Part shown: in pieces, positions 59,763 through 64,000 of the stretch
How positions within the stretch are numbered: the first letter of the stretch is position 1
Layout of the letters: each line of letters starts with the position of its first letter
DNA from: an uncultured Lachnospiraceae bacterium
GTDB lineage: Bacteria; Bacillota; Clostridia; Lachnospirales; Lachnospiraceae
Assembly: GCA_949840465.1 (NCBI GenBank)
Contig: CATKXE010000008.1
Location: 1-64,000, forward strand
Reading direction: 5' to 3'
Length of the DNA stretch: 64,000 nucleotides
Translations under genes and position numbers: made by a program
The notes under the pieces: generated by a model
Seen by the model: only the letters and a program-made list of their open reading frames with translations
Told to the model about the DNA's origin: nothing
Database searches by the model: none

Positions 59763-60560
59763 TTACGTCCTATATTGCCCTGACAGGTCAAATCCATGAT
59801 CCATCGGCCCGCTGCCCTTTCCCAGATCGAGCATAGCCCCAAGCGCGCCGGAAAGATAGTCTTTTGCGCGCTCCACAGCTCTGTCTAAAGGGAAGCCTTT
59901 TGCCAGATTCGAAGCAATGGCGCTGGAAAGGGTACAGCCCGTGCCGTGCGTGTTGGGATTGTGGATCCGTTTCCTCCGGATCCACTGATATGAACCCTTT
60001 TGGTAAAGCAGGTCATTGGCATCATTCAAATGATGGCCGCCTTTACACAATACCGCGCAGCTATACGCATCGCTGATGGCCTTTGCAGCCTCTTTCATGT
60101 GTTCTTCCGTACATATCTGCATCCCGGAAAGAATCTCTGCCTCGGGGATATTCGGCGTCAATATATCCGCTATGGGAAAAAGGTACTCCTTCATAGCTTC
60201 CACCGCATCATCATTGATCAGTTTCCCGCCGCAGGTAGCTACCATGACCGGGTCTACAACGATATTGCGGGCCTGGTATTTTTTTAATCTCTCCGCGGTC
60301 ACGGCAGCTAACGCCCCCGAAACCACCATTCCGATCTTCACCGCATCCGGGGGGATATCCGTAAATACGTCATCCAGCTGTTCTCCCAAAAATTTCGGCG
60401 TCACTTCCATAATCCCTGTTACATGGGTTGTATTCTCTGCAGTGAGGGCAGTGATCGCACTCATGGCATACACGCCGTTTGCAAGCATAGTCTTGATATC
60501 CGCCTGGATCCCTGCGCCCCCGCTGCAGTCACTCCCGGCGATCGTCAATGCAGTTTTCAT
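59763..60560 (-). CDS. thiD: hydroxymethylpyrimidine/phosphomethylpyrimidine kinase
   Basis: A 265-residue ribokinase-like enzyme phosphorylating HMP and HMP-P in thiamine synthesis. The N-terminus is ALTIAGSDCSGGAGIQADIKTM; VVDPVMVATCGGKLI and NTHGTGCTLSSAIASNLAKG hold the anion hole and catalytic Asp region. Normal length. Third gene of a thiM-thiE-thiD salvage operon, 15 bp after thiE, with AGGAGG upstream. Confidence 0.95.
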   Translation of the reverse strand: MKTALTIAGSDCSGGAGIQADIKTMLANGVYAMSAITALTAENTTHVTGIMEVTPKFLGEQLDDVFTDIPPDAVKIGMVVSGALAAVTAERLKKYQARNIVVDPVMVATCGGKLINDDAVEAMKEYLFPIADILTPNIPEAEILSGMQICTEEHMKEAAKAISDAYSCAVLCKGGHHLNDANDLLYQKGSYQWIRRKRIHNPNTHGTGCTLSSAIASNLAKGFPLDRAVERAKDYLSGALGAMLDLGKGSGPMDHGFDLSGQYRT

Positions 60561-60575
60561 TTTCCTTTTTCCTCC

Positions 60576-61220
60576 TTATACATTCCCCAACATTTTTTCT
60601 ATACAGCCCCTTAATCCCGCAGCTGCCTCTCTGATATCCGGCTGTGCGAACAAAGCGCTGATGACCGCGATTCCGCAGATTCCGCTTTGCGAAAGCCGCA
60701 GAACATTTTCCATGCAAATGCCGCCGATCGCAATCACCGGAATGTCCACGGCTTTGCAGATGGCACGCAGGGTCTCAAGGCTCACATTATCGGCGTCTGC
60801 CTTGGAATCCGTGTGGAATATGGCTCCCACCCCCAGATAATCCGCGCCCATCTTCCGGGCAAGCAGCGCCTGCTCCACTGTCTGTGCGGACACGCCGATA
60901 ATCTTATCCGGCCCCAGTTTTTTCCGCACGTCTCCTGCCTCCATATCGCTCTGTCCCACGTGGACTCCATCTGCATCGATCTGCGCCGCGACGTCCACAT
61001 GATCATTGACCACAAAGGGGATCCTGTATTTCCGGCACAACTTTTGTATTTCCCGGGCCTCTTCCGGCAAACGCCCCGCGTCCAAACCTTTTTCCCTTAA
61101 CTGGACAAACGTAGCCCCGCCCAGAATCGCCTGCTCCACCTGATAACACAGCGTATTCCCGTTCAGCCAGCTTCGATCCGTCACTGCGTAGAGCAATAGA
61201 TCTTTTTTATCGAACTTCAT
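60576..61220 (-). CDS. thiE: thiamine-phosphate synthase
   Basis: 214 residues from ATG 61220 (AAGGAG at 6 bp). Joins HMP-PP and thiazole phosphate to thiamine phosphate. A TIM barrel with LLLYAVTDRSWLNG, ATFVQLREKGLDAG, VNDHVDVAAQIDADGVHVGQSD and IIGVSAQTVEQA. The start overlaps the end of thiM by 14 bp, so translation is coupled. Confidence 0.95.
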   Translation of the reverse strand: MKFDKKDLLLYAVTDRSWLNGNTLCYQVEQAILGGATFVQLREKGLDAGRLPEEAREIQKLCRKYRIPFVVNDHVDVAAQIDADGVHVGQSDMEAGDVRKKLGPDKIIGVSAQTVEQALLARKMGADYLGVGAIFHTDSKADADNVSLETLRAICKAVDIPVIAIGGICMENVLRLSQSGICGIAVISALFAQPDIREAAAGLRGCIEKMLGNV

Positions 61221-62028
61221 AGTTTGCTCCTTTTTCCAATTCATTCCCGTCCATATTGTAAACGGCGTCGATGATGCGGTTCCGGTAAGCGGCATTACCG
61301 TCCCCCTCCTGCATACGCTTCCATGCAAGCTCTCCCGCCAGCCCCATTGCGCATACCGCCGCGGCAGCCGCTTTTAGCTTTTCCTGGGGGTTTGCCACAA
61401 GAAATGCCGTCATCACAGCGGAAAGCTGGCATCCGGTTCCCGTAATCTTTGCCATCTCGGGACGGCCGTTTCGGATGACATAACAGGTGCTTTGATCGCC
61501 CACCAGGTCAATGGCTCCTGTAACTGCTGCGATACAGCCATCTTTTTTGGCAAAATTTTTTACAAATGCAACCGCTTCCTCAAGATTTTCTTCTGTCACC
61601 GCATCCGCCAGATCCGCGTCTACCCCTCTGGTCGTCCCGCTTCCCTGAGCCAATGTCCTGATCTCTGAGATATTGCCGCGGATGGCGTCGAATCTCAACT
61701 CCTCTGCCAGCCTCACCGCCGTATCCGTCCGAAGTGTGCTTGCGCCTGCGCCTACCGGATCCAGAAGCAGGATATGCCCCAGTTCATTGGCTTTCTTCCC
61801 GGCACGGAACATTCCTTCCATGCTCTGTTGATTCAGCGTCCCGATGTTGATACACAATCCGCCGCAGATCGAAGTAATGTCCTCCACATCGTCCGGCTCA
61901 TCGGACATGATCGGGCTGCCGCCGCAGGCAAGCAGGATATTTGCCACATCATTGACCGTCACATAATTGGTGATGTTGTGTACAAGGGGCGCTGCGGCCC
62001 TTACATTGTCGATACAGTTTCCAAGCAT
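61207..62028 (-). CDS. thiM: hydroxyethylthiazole kinase
   Basis: 273 residues from ATG 62028 with AAGGAGG upstream. Phosphorylates the salvaged thiazole alcohol. Key stretches: PLVHNITNYVTVNDVANILLACGGSPIM, LDPVGAGAS, and the catalytic region ITGTGCQLSAVMTAFLVANP. First gene of the operon, directly behind a TPP riboswitch. No de novo genes such as thiC or thiG are near, so this is a salvage route. Confidence 0.95.
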   Translation of the reverse strand: MLGNCIDNVRAAAPLVHNITNYVTVNDVANILLACGGSPIMSDEPDDVEDITSICGGLCINIGTLNQQSMEGMFRAGKKANELGHILLLDPVGAGASTLRTDTAVRLAEELRFDAIRGNISEIRTLAQGSGTTRGVDADLADAVTEENLEEAVAFVKNFAKKDGCIAAVTGAIDLVGDQSTCYVIRNGRPEMAKITGTGCQLSAVMTAFLVANPQEKLKAAAAAVCAMGLAGELAWKRMQEGDGNAAYRNRIIDAVYNMDGNELEKGANYEVR

Positions 62029-62166
62029 AAAAAATCCTCCTTGTATACTCATGTAGCGCCCCCCTCACATTCGTTCGCGGGGCAGATCGGAGGAAAGCAT
62101 TTCACTTCCTCCTGGTTGTGGTTTTCCGGGAGCTTCCCTGCATCCGCCTTTTGGATCTGCCGCAGC

Positions 62167-62204
62167 AAAAGAAAAGCGGATACGCCAAGCCATGGCATAT
62201 CCGC
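62167..62204 (-). terminator. riboswitch-controlled terminator in the thiM leader
   Basis: An 11-bp near-perfect stem GCGGATATGCC/GGCGTATCCGC (62176-62204) with a 7-base loop, followed on the minus strand by TTTTCTTTT. It lies between the TPP aptamer and thiM and is the expression platform. Confidence 0.88.
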
Positions 62205-62220
62205 TGCATCTACGAATCAC

Positions 62221-62311
62221 ATGTCCCTACGTTGGCATTATCCAAATCAGGTTTCATGGGTCGGGACAGTGTCAGTCCCCTCTCAGCCCGCTGCTGCAAG
62301 CTCCCCAACGT
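62221..62311 (-). ncRNA. TPP riboswitch (THI element)
   Basis: The minus strand holds the conserved THI-box parts in order: GGGGAGC (near 62304), GCTGAGAGGGG (62276-62286), AAACCTGAT (62246-62254) and GGATAATGCC AACGTAGGGA (62224-62243). When TPP binds, the downstream terminator forms and thiMED transcription stops. Confidence 0.95.
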
Positions 62312-62382
62312 AATATTCATATCAGGTTACGTTTTTATTATAGTACGGGGAATTCGATTTTGCAAGGAATTTGATGGAAAGC

Positions 62383-63222
62383 CTATCGATTTTCCAAACG
62401 GTTTTGTCCCGCAAAAGCATACCTCCTGATCGCCTCCCCAACCCCATTGTGGTCGTTGTCCCCGGTGACTGCATCGCAGATCTCCTGAATCTCCTTTCCG
62501 GCGTTCCCCATTGCCACAGAGAACCCCGCGGCTTCAAGCACTGCGCGGTCATTTTCCGCGTCGCCGATGGCAAGTGTTTCGTCCATAGCAATCCCCAGAT
62601 ACTTTACCAGCTCATGAAGCCCGGCTGCTTTTGTTACGCCATGGGCTGTCATTTCCAGGCTTGCCCCTTCCGCAAAAGCAAAGGACAGCGGCAGATCCTC
62701 CAGCATTTTATACGCCTGCTGCCTCGCCTCCTTTGAATGAAAATAAATATTCACCTTTTCTATAAAATCATACCGCTTTGCCTCTTCCTCCATATCTGGA
62801 ACCTTTCTTGAAATTTTAACATACAGCGGCTGGTATACCCCCATATGGAAATCCCACATATGCTCTACCTGATCCGTACGAACGATTGACTCTTTATCGG
62901 TTAAGAAATGTACCATTCCGTCATCCTGTTTTGCCGCTTCTACGATTTTTCGGACATATTCATAAGGGATCCCCTTATGATAAACATTCTTATGTTCTTT
63001 CAAGTCATATACCAGAGCTCCGCTCATACACACTGCATAGCGCATGACCTCTAAACCGGGAACATACGGCAATAATTCCGGAACAGACCTGCCGGAACAA
63101 TATACGACATGGATTCCTCTCCTGTCCGCCTGCTCAATATCACGGATGGTATCCGGGTGTACAGACTTATCTGTCATCAAAAGAGTTCCATCCATATCCA
63201 AAGCAATCAATCTGAAATTCAT
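62383..63222 (-). CDS. Cof-type HAD-superfamily phosphatase
   Basis: 279 residues. HAD motif I is LDMDGTLLMTD with nucleophile Asp9 and acid Asp11; motif II YCSGRS; motif IV IGDAENDRAVLEAAGFSVAMGNA. The C2B cap lies between, as in Cof/YidA proteins acting on sugar phosphates or cofactor phosphates. The N-terminal start has a strong AGGAGG at 6 bp. Placed after the thiamine leader, so it has its own unit. The substrate is not predictable. Confidence 0.92.
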   Translation of the reverse strand: MNFRLIALDMDGTLLMTDKSVHPDTIRDIEQADRRGIHVVYCSGRSVPELLPYVPGLEVMRYAVCMSGALVYDLKEHKNVYHKGIPYEYVRKIVEAAKQDDGMVHFLTDKESIVRTDQVEHMWDFHMGVYQPLYVKISRKVPDMEEEAKRYDFIEKVNIYFHSKEARQQAYKMLEDLPLSFAFAEGASLEMTAHGVTKAAGLHELVKYLGIAMDETLAIGDAENDRAVLEAAGFSVAMGNAGKEIQEICDAVTGDNDHNGVGEAIRRYAFAGQNRLENR

Positions 63223-63334
63223 GCCAATCCTCCTGCCTCCCTGTGTGGTAGCCGTCTTTATAATTCCTCTTCTGCCTTAAATCTGCCATTTCTTTCTCTT
63301 CTGCGTATTTTCATCTTTATATTGATCTAAAAGC

Positions 63335-63371
63335 TGTGGCAGATTCAAAATCAAATTCTAAATCTGCCACA
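63335..63371. repeat. inverted repeat between the HAD and YesL-like genes
   Basis: TGTGGCAGATT (63335-63345) and its exact complement at 63361-63371, with a 15-base AT-rich loop. There is no strong T-run on either side, so an operator or weak terminator is possible. Confidence 0.55.
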
Positions 63372-63438
63372 ATCATATCACAGGAAATACAATTTTTCAA
63401 TTTGTTCCGTCAGGCGACTTTCCAATGGGTTGGATGCA

Positions 63439-63473
63439 TTACAATCCGCGGCCCGTCAGACCGTGAATTGTAA
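63439..63473. repeat. inverted repeat in the YesL-like upstream region
   Basis: TTACAAT (63439-63445) and ATTGTAA (63467-63473), with partial inner pairing CGCGG/CCGTG, form a 35-bp imperfect palindrome. It lies in a 440-bp gap (63223-63664) with no other gene seen. Confidence 0.45.
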
Positions 63474-63532
63474 CCGCCGATGCCCCTTCCTGCAACATTT
63501 GATACCAGAAATGTTCCATTCTTGTATTTTTG

Positions 63533-63541
63533 TGTTATAAT
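63533..63541 (+). promoter_or_regulatory. extended -10 promoter of the YesL-like gene
   Basis: TGTTATAAT at 63533-63541; the -10 is consensus, the -35 poor. The leader to the ATG is about 115 nt. Confidence 0.6.
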
Positions 63542-63664
63542 TCAATATAGCGGCCAAAGAACCTGTGGAGCGGCCAGAATCGCCTGTACATGCTGCGCGG
63601 GAGATTCCATTCCATACAGTACCTGAACATCTTTTTAAATCTGAGACGAACGAGGAGATCCATC

Positions 63665-64000
63665 ATGAAATTTTTGAATTACGACAGCCCCATCATGCAG
63701 TTTTTATCCCGGTTAACCGATATTTTTATCCTGAATATCCTTTTTATTGTATGCTCCCTCCCGGTGGTCACCATCGGCGCCTCTGCCACCGCATTATATT
63801 CCGTTACGCTGAAAATGGCAAAGAACGAGGAAAGCTACATTTTCCAATCCTATTTTGGCGCTTTTAAAAGCAATTTTAAGCAGAGCACCATTTCCTGGCT
63901 GATCCTGATGCTTATCGGTACGGTTCTCTGGGGCGACTACCGTGCGCTGGGCATTATGTGGGAGCCTCTGCAGCGCATTTTTTCCTTTGTGCTTTTTGCC
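63665..64000 (+). CDS. YesL-family (DUF624) membrane protein, partial at window end
   Basis: The first 112 codons are in the window. The N-terminal pattern MKFLNYDSPIMQFLSRLTD, then a helix (IFILNILFIVCSLPVVTIGASATALYSV, interrupted) and GAFKSNFKQSTISWLI, match YesL/DUF624. Those membrane proteins are usually encoded with sugar ABC importers and two-component systems in Firmicutes. GAGGAG lies 7 bp before the ATG. The remainder and downstream partners are outside the window. Confidence 0.9.
   Translation, partial: MKFLNYDSPIMQFLSRLTDIFILNILFIVCSLPVVTIGASATALYSVTLKMAKNEESYIFQSYFGAFKSNFKQSTISWLILMLIGTVLWGDYRALGIMWEPLQRIFSFVLFA

Noticed and set aside
63565..63867. Plus-strand 100-codon frame at the YesL-like gene
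   Set aside because: Overlaps the YesL gene in another frame; the YesL frame has the family pattern and ribosome binding site.
1..64000. CRISPR arrays, insertion sequences, prophage
   Set aside because: No regularly spaced repeats, transposase, integrase or phage structural genes were seen; the Wadjet operon is the only defence system found.

Overview
The window reads as a chromosomal segment of an anaerobic Firmicute of the class Clostridia, most likely Lachnospiraceae. Signs of this are: glgC/glgD paired ADP-glucose pyrophosphorylase subunits, an anaerobic three-gene GlpA/GlpB/DUF1667 module, [FeFe]-hydrogenase-type and bacterial-microcompartment proteins, many LytTR and GHKL signalling proteins, AGGAGG-type ribosome binding sites with occasional TTG/GTG starts, and about even GC content. 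Most genes lie on the minus strand. I found no phage, insertion sequence, rRNA or CRISPR array.

Layout. 0-7.5 kb: two tRNA genes, a transglutaminase-like lipoprotein behind a long structured leader, a thioredoxin with a tiny Cys-rich companion, trmB and the glgC-glgD operon. 7.6-13.7 kb: a YwaF/TMEM164-like membrane protein, an alanine/Na+ symporter, a MalY/PatB lyase, a short YjfB-family ORF under a textbook SigD promoter, azlCD and a YgjP-type metallopeptidase. 13.7-23.2 kb: a minus-strand operon encoding a propeller-plus-solute-binding lipoprotein, two CUT1-type permeases, an HlyD-like adaptor and a MacB/FtsX-like membrane protein. It is divergent from an OmpR/HK two-component pair, and the shared intergenic region carries two mirror-image promoter/operator units. 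23.3-26.1 kb: EutP, two EutS-like shell proteins and an [FeFe]-hydrogenase-like protein. 26.3-35.1 kb: a phosphoesterase and a complete type III-like Wadjet (JetDABC) plasmid-defence operon. 35.2-43.7 kb: a diguanylate cyclase, a GlpA/GlpB/DUF1667 operon with an attenuator-like leader, a CofE-like protein, a GNAT, a flippase-like membrane protein and a TetR regulator. 43.8-48.6 kb: radical SAM/HdeD pair, TPM-domain and zinc-ribbon membrane proteins, and a small lipoprotein.

48.8-59.7 kb is a dense signalling island. It has an Agr-like GHKL kinase/LytTR regulator pair, a large divergent surface protein of unknown family, a 7TM-type histidine kinase, and a response regulator with the rare order REC-LytTR-REC-winged helix. 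It ends in another LytTR regulator followed directly by the C-terminal scrap of a deleted GHKL kinase. A GNAT enzyme and a CPA1 antiporter sit inside the island. 59.8-64 kb: a TPP riboswitch-controlled thiM-thiE-thiD salvage operon, a Cof-type HAD phosphatase and the start of a YesL-family membrane protein.

Strongest leads for unexplained biology: the four-domain regulator and the surface protein it surrounds; the ATPase-less importer/adaptor operon with mirrored promoters; the SigD-controlled orphan yjfB; the isolated shell-protein/hydrogenase set; and short tandem duplications at three gene junctions that copy ribosome-binding-site/start regions. Calls are from reading motifs by eye; no database search was run.
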